Positions 8,395-17,335 are shown, numbered from the stretch's first letter. The stretch is 64,000 nt of DNA from Floridanema evergladense (GCF_041929205.1 NZ_JBHFNT010000241.1), one strand, 5' to 3'. Numbers and translations are program-made. Notes: a model not told the origin generated them from the letters alone.

Positions 8395-9249
8395 TTATTC
8401 AAAAACTACGGTTCTATTGCCGTAAACTAATACGCGATTTTGTAGATGAGCGCGAACTGCTCTGGCTAAAACTGTTCTTTCTAAATCTTTACCTTTGCGA
8501 ATTAAATCATTAACATTATCTCGGTGACTAACTTTTACTACATCTTGTTCAATAATCGGCCCTGCATCCAAATCTGCGGTGACATAGTGACCAGTAGCAC
8601 CAATAATTTTTACGCCTCTTTCGTAAGCTTGATGATATGGATTTGCGCCGACAAATGCAGGTAAAAATGAGTGGTGAATGTTAATAATTTTGGGAAATTT
8701 ACTAATAAAATCTTGGCTGACAATTTGCATATATTTGGCTAGTACTACTAAATCTATTTGATATTTTTGCAATAATTCTAGTTGTTTTGCTTCTTGCTCT
8801 ATTTTGTTATCTTTATTAATGGGAATATGATGATAATCAATACCAAATTGAGCGGCTATTTCCTGTAAATCTGGGTGATTACTAATAATTAAAGGAATTT
8901 CGGCGGTAAATTCTTTGGCTTTATGTCGCCAAATTAAGTCATATAAACAATGGTCTTGCCGACTTACCCAAATGGCTATTCTGGGAACTGTGTCGGAGAA
9001 ATGTAATTGCCAGTTAGATTGTAGGGGAGCGGCGATCGCATTAAAAGCTGCTCCAATTATTTCCCTTGGTAAATTGAATCCTTCTAATTGCCATTCAATT
9101 CTTGTTAAAAATAGTCCTGCTGCAAAATCTGTATGCTGATCGGCATGAATAATATTACCACCATTGGAATAGATAAAGTTAGCAAATTTAGCTACCAATC
9201 CCTTTCGATCGGGACAAGAAATCAGCAAGGTTGCAGTTGGGCTATTCAT
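8395..9249 (-). CDS. purU: formyltetrahydrofolate deformylase
   Basis: Hydrolyses 10-formyl-THF to formate and THF, balancing one-carbon pools. An N-terminal ACT domain (residues about 5-85, TLLISCPDRKGLVAKFANFI) precedes a formyltransferase-fold domain with INIHHSFLPAFVGANPYHQA and GATGHYVTADLDAGPII; the catalytic Asn-His-Asp set of the superfamily is represented by NIHH and the Asp of DLDAGP. Length 284 matches the family. ATG start. Confidence 0.95.
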   Translation of the reverse strand: MNSPTATLLISCPDRKGLVAKFANFIYSNGGNIIHADQHTDFAAGLFLTRIEWQLEGFNLPREIIGAAFNAIAAPLQSNWQLHFSDTVPRIAIWVSRQDHCLYDLIWRHKAKEFTAEIPLIISNHPDLQEIAAQFGIDYHHIPINKDNKIEQEAKQLELLQKYQIDLVVLAKYMQIVSQDFISKFPKIINIHHSFLPAFVGANPYHQAYERGVKIIGATGHYVTADLDAGPIIEQDVVKVSHRDNVNDLIRKGKDLERTVLARAVRAHLQNRVLVYGNRTVVFE

Positions 9250-9334
9250 AAGCTATTTAACAATAAAAAATCAGAATCATTACTTCAAAATATACAACTC
9301 AAATTATCACTAGGGAGGATTTTTTAGCTTATTA

Positions 9335-10051
9335 TCAGGATCGGGGATTTTTATCTTTATCATCAAAATCCCAATCTTCATCATCAAAACCCCAATCTTC
9401 ATCAGCATCATTATTTTGTTGATTAGATGGGGAAGATTTAGGGGTATTATCCTCTTCTTTCTCTGTATCTATAGGGCGATAAGGCGGAGTAATTACCCGA
9501 TATTCTGCATCATAAACTGATTCGGTTCTGCCGACTGCGGAATCACTAGGATTTTTGTAGCCATAAGAATAAACTGAACCGGAACGATAACTGGTGGTTG
9601 GTTCTTGTTTGGCTTCATAATTACGATCGCTCACATCATCAGAAACCCCAGAATCTTCCTCATCCTCTTCTTCCCACTCTTCATTATTGCGATCGCTTGC
9701 CGAAGCGTCAGCGGTACTTGCAGAACTGCTACTCGCCGCTGAATAAGAATAACTTTGATACGTAGAAGTAGATTCTCGACTTTGCCCTTGATAAGTCCGT
9801 TTTTCTGCCTCTAACTGGCGAATTCGAGACAATAAATTCGCATTTCCCCAGTAATTAATAATTTGTAACAACCAAGCCACAATCAAAGCTGTCAGTACCC
9901 CAGCTACAACCGCTGCTAATATCCAAAATCCCAAGGGTAACGCCTGAGTTTTTATCCCCAAAAACACCAGCCTCAGAGATACAGAATTTTGCAGGGCAAA
10001 TACTGTCAATCCTCCGAGAGCCATTAGTAGTAATACGATGCGAACAGCCAT
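9335..10051 (-). CDS. LapA/DUF1049-type membrane protein with long acidic tail
   Basis: A 238-residue protein. Residues 1-22 and about 38-63 are two membrane helices of the DUF1049 (LapA, lipopolysaccharide assembly protein A) type, including LRLVFLGIKTQALPLGFWIL. The rest is a low-complexity soluble tail rich in Ser, Asp and Glu, ending in repeated DEDWGFDDEDWDFDD, a cyanobacterial extension without known role. It lies 42 bp downstream of ubiX on the same strand, with tandem 7-mers between. Confidence 0.8.
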   Translation of the reverse strand: MAVRIVLLLMALGGLTVFALQNSVSLRLVFLGIKTQALPLGFWILAAVVAGVLTALIVAWLLQIINYWGNANLLSRIRQLEAEKRTYQGQSRESTSTYQSYSYSAASSSSASTADASASDRNNEEWEEEDEEDSGVSDDVSDRNYEAKQEPTTSYRSGSVYSYGYKNPSDSAVGRTESVYDAEYRVITPPYRPIDTEKEEDNTPKSSPSNQQNNDADEDWGFDDEDWDFDDKDKNPRS

Positions 10052-10090
10052 GTTTTAAGTTTTAAGTTTTAAGTTTTGAGTTAAAGTTTT
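10052..10090. repeat. tandem heptamer array (GTTTTAA/GTTTTGA)
   Basis: At least four near-identical 7-bp units lie between ubiX and the LapA-like gene. The same class occurs at 17279 and, as CTAAAAT units, at 20262. Confidence 0.75.
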
Positions 10091-10093
10091 TCC

Positions 10094-10717
10094 TTACTCC
10101 CCTGCTCCCCTGCTCCCCTGCCAGCGCTCCAAAGGAACACAATCGATATCTAATTGATCCAAGGCACGGGCTACTACAAAATCTACCAAATCTTCAATAG
10201 TTTGGGGATTGTGATACCAAGCGGGAATAGCGGGAACTATTCTGGCTCCTGCTTCCGCTAGACTGGTTAAGTTCCGCAGGTGAATTAAGCTAAAAGGAGT
10301 TTCGCGGGGCACTAATACCAGTTTACGACCTTCTTTAAGTTGGACATCTGCGGCTCGTTCCAAAAGGTCGGAACTTAAACCTGCTGCTAACTTTGCTACT
10401 GTACTCATGCTACAGGGGATGACGATCATTCCCTGAGTGCGGTAAGAACCGCTGGCAATATTTGCGCCGACATCGCTCCAAGGATGACAGCGTAATTTTC
10501 CTGAAGTTAATACTCCGGCTTGTTCGCGCCAAAATTGTTCTTGCTGTGTTGGTTCGCCGGGGAGTCGGATGTTTTGTTCAGCTTGCCAAACCATGTAGGT
10601 AGATTTAGAGGCTACTAGTTCGATCGCATAATCAGCTTCTAGCAAAAATTTTATAGCCCGAACTGCATAAATTAAGCCTGATGCTCCAGTAATTCCCAAA
10701 ATTAAAGGTTTAGTCAT
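10094..10717 (-). CDS. ubiX: flavin prenyltransferase UbiX
   Basis: Prenylates FMN to give the cofactor used by UbiD-type decarboxylases in quinone biosynthesis. The N-terminus LILGITGASGLIYAVRAIKF has the flavoprotein GASG motif; VIPCSMSTVAKLAAGLS and VLVPRETPFSLIHLRNL are diagnostic. Length 207 is normal. The final nine residues (about WQGSRGAGE) are encoded by a CTCCCCTG tandem repeat that also supplies the stop codon region, so the native C-terminus has been replaced or extended by repeat sequence. No ubiD is adjacent. Confidence 0.95.
   Translation of the reverse strand: MTKPLILGITGASGLIYAVRAIKFLLEADYAIELVASKSTYMVWQAEQNIRLPGEPTQQEQFWREQAGVLTSGKLRCHPWSDVGANIASGSYRTQGMIVIPCSMSTVAKLAAGLSSDLLERAADVQLKEGRKLVLVPRETPFSLIHLRNLTSLAEAGARIVPAIPAWYHNPQTIEDLVDFVVARALDQLDIDCVPLERWQGSRGAGE
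10097..10121. repeat. CTCCCCTG tandem repeat overlapping the ubiX 3' end
   Basis: Three consecutive CTCCCCTG-type units overlap the last codons of ubiX. Confidence 0.8.
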
Positions 10718-10787
10718 TTGTTATTAGTCATTAGTAATTATTTATTAATAGCTTGGTTACTCAACCAATGACAAATGACCTGTAAAG

Positions 10788-13130
10788 TTACTCATCATCA
10801 AAATTGGGAAATGGATAATCATCTCGGTCATCATCATCAAAAGCAGTATCACTACCAACAGTTACTAAATCTATTTGTTGACGGTAATAGTCTACACTTT
10901 TTACTTGCACTTCTACGCGATCGCCTAACCGATATTGCTTGCGATTTTTGCGTCCCACTAATGCTTCTTGACGAGAGCGGTACTCATACCAATCATCTTT
11001 TAATGATGATACATGAACCAAACCTTCTGGATAAAAAGGTGGGCCATTAGCCACTGATACTTCCATTTCTACAAAGAAGCCGTAAGATTGAACGCCTGTA
11101 ATTACACCTTGAAAAATTTCTCCAGTGCGTTCTTTCATCAGTTCAGCTTTTTTCAAACCAGCTAAATCTGTTTCGGCTTCTTGTACTTCTTTTTCTCGTT
11201 CGTTCAATGGCACAATTAATGATGCCAATTGCTCTTCTAATTCTTCTTGGACATTGGGTGGTAAAACGTTCCAATTAACTTGTCCGTGACAAGAACTATG
11301 ATGCAAATCTACCTTTTCTTTAACGCGAGTACTTCTGCGATCGCGTCCTTCATCAAATACTAACATCAGTATTCTTTGCACCACTAAATCTGCATAACGT
11401 CTAGCAGGAGAAACAAAATGAGTATAGCCACCAGACAAAGCCAAACTAAAATGAGAGCTAGAATTAGTGCTGTAAACAGATGGTCTTAAAGTTGATTGCA
11501 ACAAAGAATTTAAAACCTTTTCTACCTTGGATTGCGAAAAATCCTCAATGTATTTTTGGAAATCAAAAGGTGTGACAACTTCTTCATTTTCTAGTTGCAA
11601 ATCTATTTCCAAATTACTTGCCAATTTATGCAATTCAACAGCATCATCCGGGTCAGGTGCTGGTTGTACTCGGTAGAGACTTGGCACACCCAAAGCGACT
11701 AAATGACTCCCCACCATTTGGTTAACTAAAATCATAAATTCTCTAACCATTGACTGCGCCGGATGATTTGGCAGAGCGATCGCAGCTTCAGCTATTCCTT
11801 CATCATTAAATTGGCTACCTTCATAAGGCAAATTTAATTCAAAACTACCCCTTTCCAGCCGTTTTTCTTTAATGCTTTGACTCAAAACAAATAGTTGATC
11901 GAGAGTAGCAAAAACTGGAGACAATTCCTCTAGATCGCTTTGCTGTAAATCTAAATCTGTGTGATGGCGTAAGAGAATATCCTGTGCTTGAGATTGCGTT
12001 AATTGAAAGTCCACTTGAATTACAGATTTTTGAATCTCAAATTCCACCACTTCGCCATCACTAGATAAAGAAAGTAACACCGAAATAGCTAAATGATCTT
12101 GTCCGGGTAATAGGGAACAATGAGCCAGCAAAGGTTCAGGCAACATTGGCAATACTGTATCACCTAAATGTGTCGATCTGCCACGTCTTTTTGTTTCTCG
12201 ATCGAGGGGAGAATCAACTGGTACATAATTAGCAATATCGACAATGTGAATCCCCACTCTCCATAAATCACCTTCAATTTTCTCCAAGGTAAAAGCTTGT
12301 TCTACCAGTAAAGTTTTCTCGTCAATATAACCGCCAGCTGTCGGAGCTACGATTAAAGTAATTAAATGACGTAAATCAAGACGACTCTTTAATATTGTTT
12401 TGCTAAATTTGCTGGAATATTTTTCCAGTGAGGCGAGTACGGTTGCGGAAAATTTTCGGGGGAGGTCATGTTTGCAGCATACAATATCAATATCAGCAGC
12501 TGCTTCAGCATCGCTACCCAGGACTTGAGCAACTCTACCAGTGGGAGGATTAGAGGCTAAAGGATAGCGAACAATTTCTGCGTGTACTAGATGATCGATC
12601 GCTGCACTTAAATCATCGCCATTGGCGACTAAATCTAGTTCAAACAATAAGCGATCGTCTAAAGGAACAGCTTTGTAAATTACTTTTCCTGTATGATCCA
12701 TGCTTTGTTTTATCCTAGCTAAAACACTAGGATTAGCACGTTCTAAAATTAGTTTGACTTCCCCTTCAGGACTGCGCCTGCGGTTGCCTTCCTTAGTAAT
12801 TTTTACCAAAACGCGATCGCCATTCCAAGCCGTACTCAAATGACTTTCCCGCACGTAAATATCAGCTGCACCTTCGACGTTTTGAATGGCGAAGCAAAAA
12901 CCTTTGCTAGAACAGCGGAGTTTTGCTTCCACTACTCCCGGTTCAAAAATCCGTCGATACTTGCCTCGTTCTTTGACTAAAACGCCAACTTTTTCCAAGG
13001 CATCCAAGACAATTTGTAGTTTCCGTAAACTAGGCTCATCAGTACAACCCAGTTTTTTCTCCAACACTTTGGCAGCTACCAATTTTTCATCGGGAAAATT
13101 AGAAAGTAATGAAGCGATTGAAAATTCCAT
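10788..13130 (-). CDS. zam: Zam-type RNB-family protein with degenerate active site
   Basis: A 780-residue RNase II/R-family protein: N-terminal helix-turn-helix and cold-shock-like regions (about 1-150), an RNB domain (about 240-620) and a C-terminal S1 domain (about 665-760, GEIFQGVITGVQSYGFFVEM). In active RNB enzymes the segment before the conserved WRVGIHI-like strand holds a cluster of metal-binding aspartates (AxDxDDA). Here residues about 267-281 read GGYIDEKTLLVEQAF, so the cluster is lost. That matches the cyanobacterial Zam clade, known for a degenerate active site and for effects on acetazolamide resistance and pigmentation. Two close cysteines (Cys73, Cys79) could be the redox pair reported for Zam. 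RNase R would be the default annotation. Confidence 0.85.
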   Translation of the reverse strand: MEFSIASLLSNFPDEKLVAAKVLEKKLGCTDEPSLRKLQIVLDALEKVGVLVKERGKYRRIFEPGVVEAKLRCSSKGFCFAIQNVEGAADIYVRESHLSTAWNGDRVLVKITKEGNRRRSPEGEVKLILERANPSVLARIKQSMDHTGKVIYKAVPLDDRLLFELDLVANGDDLSAAIDHLVHAEIVRYPLASNPPTGRVAQVLGSDAEAAADIDIVCCKHDLPRKFSATVLASLEKYSSKFSKTILKSRLDLRHLITLIVAPTAGGYIDEKTLLVEQAFTLEKIEGDLWRVGIHIVDIANYVPVDSPLDRETKRRGRSTHLGDTVLPMLPEPLLAHCSLLPGQDHLAISVLLSLSSDGEVVEFEIQKSVIQVDFQLTQSQAQDILLRHHTDLDLQQSDLEELSPVFATLDQLFVLSQSIKEKRLERGSFELNLPYEGSQFNDEGIAEAAIALPNHPAQSMVREFMILVNQMVGSHLVALGVPSLYRVQPAPDPDDAVELHKLASNLEIDLQLENEEVVTPFDFQKYIEDFSQSKVEKVLNSLLQSTLRPSVYSTNSSSHFSLALSGGYTHFVSPARRYADLVVQRILMLVFDEGRDRRSTRVKEKVDLHHSSCHGQVNWNVLPPNVQEELEEQLASLIVPLNEREKEVQEAETDLAGLKKAELMKERTGEIFQGVITGVQSYGFFVEMEVSVANGPPFYPEGLVHVSSLKDDWYEYRSRQEALVGRKNRKQYRLGDRVEVQVKSVDYYRQQIDLVTVGSDTAFDDDDRDDYPFPNFDDE

Positions 13131-13777
13131 GTAGCGACTAGTCCTTAGCGTCTCAAATTATTTGTGTTTTCATTTCGCTATCACTCCACGCTTAATCAAT
13201 TTTAGATTTTAGATTGCTGATTTTGAATGATTTATAATTGCTCAGTCAAATCGAAAATCAGATAATTTCTCAATCTAAAATTGTTAAACACTAAACTCCA
13301 GCCCTACGAGAATTGCGCTAAACTTAGGCCATCTCCTTGCCAGAACAAAGGAAGGGTAGATGCAGAACATACTGACAGTGCGATGATGTCATTGTCATGG
13401 GAATCAGAAAAGCTAGTTCCCAAATTTGACCCCAAGATGTTTTACTATATGTGATCTCACCAAGGGTATCGACTCTGTATGTTGTATCACGTTGCTGGTG
13501 CGCCCAATTTCCATGCTTTGAGCCGCTTTTCACGCTGTCACACGCGAGTTTTTTTAGGTGGTAAATCGCCCTTAGACTCAGTGCAGAGTCTTGAAGAAAG
13601 CTTCTAATAGGCGTTTGCGATTAGTAGCGTGTTAGCGGTAAAGCACGGTGGGTGCTTCAACAATTAAGCGTTGCGGTTTGATAGCGTGTGGATAAACCAT
13701 CCTTTCACTATTGTAGGTTTAGAGCGGTCGTGAAGAAAATAGCTATGCTTAATGTTTAAAGCAGGATATTAACAACT
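13131..13777. other. long spacer upstream of zam, mostly unexplained
   Basis: The 647-bp divergent spacer contains an inverted-repeat element at 13197-13283. I see no tRNA, no tmRNA or RNase P signature and no convincing ORF in the rest. It should carry the zam promoter and the promoter of the 13778 gene. A small RNA between about 13300 and 13700 is possible but not supported by any recognised motif. Confidence 0.5.
13197..13283. repeat. 87-bp element with CAATTTTAGATT inverted ends
   Basis: CAATTTTAGATT at 13197 is the perfect inverse of AATCTAAAATTG at 13272. Ends made of the same TTTTAGATT units bound the rbcL-rbcX spacer element at 20177-20300. Confidence 0.65.
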
Positions 13778-14620
13778 ATGTTTGCACAATTTCGGGTTCG
13801 TTATCCCACAGGCAGTCTGATTTCAGAATTATTAACGATTTATAACGGCAAATTTGTCGTTCGCGCTTTAGTTCAAATTGATGGTGTTACCAAAGCAACC
13901 GGGATGGCAATTGCTGACACTATTGAATTAGCAGAAGACCAAGCTAGAATTAGGGCGCTGGAACTGATGGGAATTAATTTAGCATGGGGACATGAAGCAA
14001 TCGATCGCTCAGTTTCTCCTGAATATTCCAAACCTGCGGTTTTTGGAGCCGAAAAACCAGAAACTCCTCATTTAGAACCAGCTATTCAAGAACCTACTTG
14101 GTCGAATCACGCCAATTTAAACTCATCTTTCTCGGAAAGAAACACTTTTTCAACTGGTAAAGTAACGACTAGTTCGGCAAAATCTCATCTGGAAGTTACA
14201 GAGAATACAGAAGAAAATCCCAAATCTCCATTTACCGATCGACCAACAAATCGCTTTGTGGAAACACCCAAGCTAACGCCGATCAATTCTTTTGTCGATG
14301 AAAGTGAAACACCAGTTACCTTGAGTAACGTAACACCCATTAATTCCCGTCGTCACGAGCAGGAAATCGCGATCGCATCATCCTCAGAATTTACGCCGGA
14401 AATTGGCGATCGATCCGACAATATCGAAGATACTAGTCCCGATGATTTCTCTGATTTAATTGCGCGTACCAACGTGCAAATTAAACGCTTAGGTTGGACG
14501 AAAAAACAAGGAAGCGATCACCTGTTACGTACCTACGGCAAAAAAACTCGTAACGACCTCAAAAAAGAAGAGTTGGAAGACTTTCTAGAATACCTAGAAG
14601 CACAACCCAACCCCACTTAA
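13778..14620 (+). CDS. conserved cyanobacterial protein, possible Rad52-like fold
   Basis: A 280-residue protein in three parts. Residues 1-70 are conserved-looking (GKFVVRALVQIDGVTKATGM, then a helix AEDQARIRALELMGI). Residues about 75-225 are low-complexity and probably disordered. Residues about 225-280 form a charged helical domain (LGWTKKQGSDHLLRTYGKKT, then KEELEDFLEYLE). The strand pair followed by an A..A..RAL.. helix resembles the core of Rad52/Erf single-strand annealing proteins, and the C-terminal helical piece resembles the tail of some of them. This is fold-level inference from pattern only. ATG start. Confidence 0.7.
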   Translation: MFAQFRVRYPTGSLISELLTIYNGKFVVRALVQIDGVTKATGMAIADTIELAEDQARIRALELMGINLAWGHEAIDRSVSPEYSKPAVFGAEKPETPHLEPAIQEPTWSNHANLNSSFSERNTFSTGKVTTSSAKSHLEVTENTEENPKSPFTDRPTNRFVETPKLTPINSFVDESETPVTLSNVTPINSRRHEQEIAIASSSEFTPEIGDRSDNIEDTSPDDFSDLIARTNVQIKRLGWTKKQGSDHLLRTYGKKTRNDLKKEELEDFLEYLEAQPNPT

Positions 14621-14633
14621 TTTATGTAAGTAG

Positions 14634-14657
14634 TTGCGCTTTAGCGCTAAAGCGCAA
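14634..14657. terminator. palindromic bidirectional terminator candidate
   Basis: GCGCTTTAGCGCTAAAGCGC (14636-14655) is a perfect palindrome with flanking TT/AA. It lies in the 53-bp convergent spacer between the 13778 gene and clpP. A longer copy of the same sequence lies at 45226-45279, also between convergent genes. Confidence 0.6.
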
Positions 14658-14673
14658 AAACGTACCTCTTTAA

Positions 14674-15276
14674 TTAGACAGCTACAGGTTTGCTACCAGC
14701 AGCAGTGCGATCGATTACTTGGTCAATCAAACCGTAGTCTTGAGCTTCATGCGCTGACATAAAGAAGTCTCTTTCTGTGTCGATCTCAATACGCTCTAAA
14801 GGCTGACCTGTGTGTTCTGCTAACATCTCATTCAAGCGACGTTTGTGGTATAAAATTTCCTTCGCCTGAATTTCAATATCAGTAGCTTGACCTTGCGCCC
14901 CCCCCAAAGGTTGGTGAATCATAATCCGAGAATGAGGTAAACTCATCCGCTTTCCTTTAGTCCCAGCACTCAGTAAAAATGCGCCCATACTGGCAGCCAA
15001 TCCAGTACAAATAGTGTAGACTTCTGGACGGATTTGCTTCATGGTATCGTAAATACCCATACCTGCCGTTACCGAACCACCCGGAGAATTTATATAGATG
15101 TAGACAGGTTTTTCCGGGTCGTCGGAGTCTAAATAAAGCAACTGAGCAACAATTAGGTTAGCCAAGTCTGAGTCAATTTGTTTCCCTAAGAAGATGATTC
15201 TCTCCCGCAAGAGTCGGGAGTAAATATCAAAGGCGCGTTCACCGCGACCAGACTGTTCAATAACGGTGGGAATCAT
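14674..15276 (-). CDS. clpP: ATP-dependent Clp protease proteolytic subunit
   Basis: Serine peptidase of the Clp complex, 200 residues, cytoplasmic. Catalytic Ser lies in TGLAASMGAFLL, His in RIMIHQPLGGAQG and Asp in ERIEIDTERDFFMS, so the triad is intact. The N-terminus MIPTVIEQSGRGERAFDIYS is the typical mature cyanobacterial form. Cyanobacteria have several clpP genes; this one has no clpX next to it, as for the stand-alone ClpP1-like copy, but the paralogue number is uncertain. The C-terminus SKPVAV is slightly extended. Confidence 0.95.
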   Translation of the reverse strand: MIPTVIEQSGRGERAFDIYSRLLRERIIFLGKQIDSDLANLIVAQLLYLDSDDPEKPVYIYINSPGGSVTAGMGIYDTMKQIRPEVYTICTGLAASMGAFLLSAGTKGKRMSLPHSRIMIHQPLGGAQGQATDIEIQAKEILYHKRRLNEMLAEHTGQPLERIEIDTERDFFMSAHEAQDYGLIDQVIDRTAAGSKPVAV

Positions 15277-15357
15277 CTGAGCCTGCTTTTTTTGTTAATT
15301 TTCTTAATATGATTTTATCGGTTTGTCGGGTAACGCGCTTTGTGTGGATAACCGAAA

Positions 15358-15400
15358 GGGGGACTGGGGACTAGGGATTGGGGATTGGGGACTGGGGAAT
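15358..15400. repeat. G-rich tandem heptamer array
   Basis: Units of GGGGACT and GGGGATT repeat about six times between clpP and the tnpB relic (CCCCAGT-class short tandem repeat on the other strand). The tnpB relic frame reads into it. Confidence 0.8.
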
Positions 15401-16274
15401 CATTGACACTCTCCCGGTACAGCGTAGCTTACCGGGAGATTCTTGTTTCTTGGAACAACGCTTTTTAGCAGAATTGCTAACGAGTCTTACTTGCTCTCCA
15501 CAAGCTTGAAATTCCGTTTGCCCAACGGTATTTGTTGACAGGATATTAATGCCTTCTTCCCTAATATTCTTGGCGGCATTCTCATCGCGATCGTGGTAAG
15601 TTTTGCATACTGGACAAGTCCATTCTCTATCTTTTAGAGTGAGAGAATCATTCTTGTATTTGCAGCAACTACAAAGCTTGGTACTGGGGAAGAATCTGTC
15701 AACTTCTACGAGAATTCCGCCAACTCTTTTCAGTTTGTAGCCTAAGAAATTAACCAACATACCAAATCCAGCATCCAATACAGATTTAGCTAATTTGGTT
15801 CGTGCTAGTCCCTTTACACTCATGTTTTCTACTACAACAGCTTGGTTATCACCCACTAACTGATGAGAGAGTTTATGGAGGAAATCTTGTCTAGTAAGGG
15901 AGTTGAATGCCATTGCCTTTTACTGAGCAACCTGCTGGGTATCTCAGAGATTGCTTTTTGTGCTTACTTTTGAACTTCGGAAACTTAGCTCGCTGTTCAA
16001 AGAAGTTTTTAAATGCTGCTTCTAGGTTTTTCAGCGATTGTTGCAATGCCGAAGATGACGCATCTTTTAACCACAAGAATTCTTCTTGCTTCTTTAGCTG
16101 CGTCAAATCTTTCGCCATGTCACAATAGCTTAATCCTTTCCCGGTTTCTTGGTATTGAGTGTTGCTTTTATTTAGGTAATGGTTCCAAACAAAGCGGCAG
16201 TAGCCGAAGTTTTGAGCTAGGGCTATTTGCTGTTCTTTATTTGGATACAATCTTGCCTTTAAAGCTGTTAACAT
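15371..16274 (-). pseudogene. tnpB: tnpB (IS200/IS605 family) with internal deletion
   Basis: Two overlapping minus-strand frames cover the two ends of one TnpB. The upstream frame (15891-16274) is the N-terminal OrfB-type helix-turn-helix region, beginning MLTALKARLYPNKEQQIALA and stopping after KGNGIQLPY. The downstream frame (15371-15913) resumes at TRQDFLHKLSHQLVGDNQAV and holds the RuvC-II glutamate (VVENMSVKGL), the CxxC..CxxC zinc ribbon (LCSCC, CPVC) and the RuvC-III aspartate (DRDENAAKNI). About 100 residues in the middle, including the RuvC-I aspartate, are missing, and the frame is broken at the joint. No TnpA transposase lies beside it. This is a dead nuclease. Confidence 0.88.
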
Positions 16275-16400
16275 CACTTGATGAATCCGGGAATACCTAA
16301 CAGTATATCACTAATTATATCGATTCGCTACGCTCAATTTGAGTTGTTGGTCACAATTCATCTCCCGTTAAACTTCGTTGTAACGGGAGATGAATTGCGA
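15402..16400 (-). mobile_element. decayed IS200/IS605-type insertion sequence
   Basis: The tnpB relic is bounded by two related hairpins. At the tnpB 3' side, TCTCCCGGTA (15410-15419) pairs with TACCGGGAGA (15430-15439). At the 5' side, CAATTCATCTCCCGTTA (16354-16370) pairs perfectly with its inverse at 16381-16397 over a 10-nt loop. Subterminal hairpins at both ends are characteristic of this family, which transposes as single strands. Exact ends are not defined. Confidence 0.65.
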
Positions 16401-16495
16401 CATTAAGATAAAAGGACAATTCTATCTAAGCTATAAACTCTCTCTTTTCTGGAGCGTTCTCTGTGTCTCTGTGGTTCAAAAAAAGTGGTGGTTAT

Positions 16496-17269
16496 TCAAG
16501 GAAATTTTCGCTCTTTGACTTCATTGCTATAATTTTGCACGGCTTGAGTAATTATTTCTTGTAAATTGATATAAGCTTTGGCAAAAGGTGGTTGTTTGAG
16601 AGTCATTCCTAACATATCCGCAGTGACTAAAACTTGTCCGTCACAATGAATACCTGCACCAATTCCAATGGTAGGAATTGAAAGTTTTTCGGTGATTCTT
16701 AATGCTAATTCGCTAGGAATATGTTCTAATACTATAGCAAAAGCTCCGGCTGCTTCTAAGGCGATCGCTTCTTGAAAAATTCGCTCTCCTTCCTCAGCAC
16801 TTTTCCCCTGTTTTCGATATCCTAATTTATGTACCGATTGCGGTGTTAAACCAACATGACCTAAGACAGGAATTCCCGCTTGAACTAAGAAGGAAACTGT
16901 TTGCGCGATCGCTGGATATCCCCCTTCTAATTTTACTGCTTGCACTCCCGTTTCTTTCAGAATTCTTCCTGCCGATCGCATCGCTTGTTGCGGACTTTCT
17001 TGATAACTTAAAAACGGCAAATCGCAAACTACTAAAGCTTGTTTTACACCCCGACGAACAGCTTTAGCATGATGAATCATTTCCTCAAGCGTAATTGGCA
17101 ATGTAGTTTCATAACCCAAAGCTACCATCGCCAAAGAATCACCCACTAAAATCACATCTACCCCAGCTAAATCCAACAATTGAGCAATAGCATAATCCCA
17201 AGCTGTGAGCGTTACAATTGAACGCCCTTGCTGTTTATATTGAATTAGTTGCTGAGTCGTGACTGCCAT
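16496..17269 (-). CDS. panB: 3-methyl-2-oxobutanoate hydroxymethyltransferase
   Basis: Makes ketopantoate from alpha-ketoisovalerate and methylene-THF, the first committed step of pantothenate synthesis. Diagnostic stretches are VVILTAWDYAIAQLLDLAG-like start (TLTAWDYAIAQLLD), ILVGDSLAMVALGYETTLP, KLEGG, GHVGLTPQSVHKLGGY-like (GHVGLTPQSVHKLGYRKQGK) and IGIGAGIHCDGQVLV. The frame is open 51 codons further upstream, but that stretch is only translated tandem repeat; ATG at 17269 (MAVTTQQLIQ) is the real start and gives the normal length of 257 residues. Confidence 0.96.
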   Translation of the reverse strand: MAVTTQQLIQYKQQGRSIVTLTAWDYAIAQLLDLAGVDVILVGDSLAMVALGYETTLPITLEEMIHHAKAVRRGVKQALVVCDLPFLSYQESPQQAMRSAGRILKETGVQAVKLEGGYPAIAQTVSFLVQAGIPVLGHVGLTPQSVHKLGYRKQGKSAEEGERIFQEAIALEAAGAFAIVLEHIPSELALRITEKLSIPTIGIGAGIHCDGQVLVTADMLGMTLKQPPFAKAYINLQEIITQAVQNYSNEVKERKFP

Positions 17270-17278
17270 TAGAAATAA

Positions 17279-17325
17279 AAGTTTTGAGTTTTGAGTTTTG
17301 AGTTTTGAGTTAGGAATTAAGCAAG
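17279..17325. repeat. GTTTTGA heptamer array
   Basis: Four consecutive GTTTTGA units and one more after a short gap lie immediately upstream of panB. Confidence 0.8.
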
Positions 17326-17335
17326 TTTTGAGTTT

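Noticed and set aside
13324..13533. 69-codon minus-strand ORF upstream of zam
   Set aside because: GTG start, no ribosome site, composition unlike neighbouring genes and no family pattern; more likely chance.
15371..15913. Functional standalone TnpB/Fanzor-like nuclease
   Set aside because: The RuvC-I aspartate region is deleted and the frame is broken.
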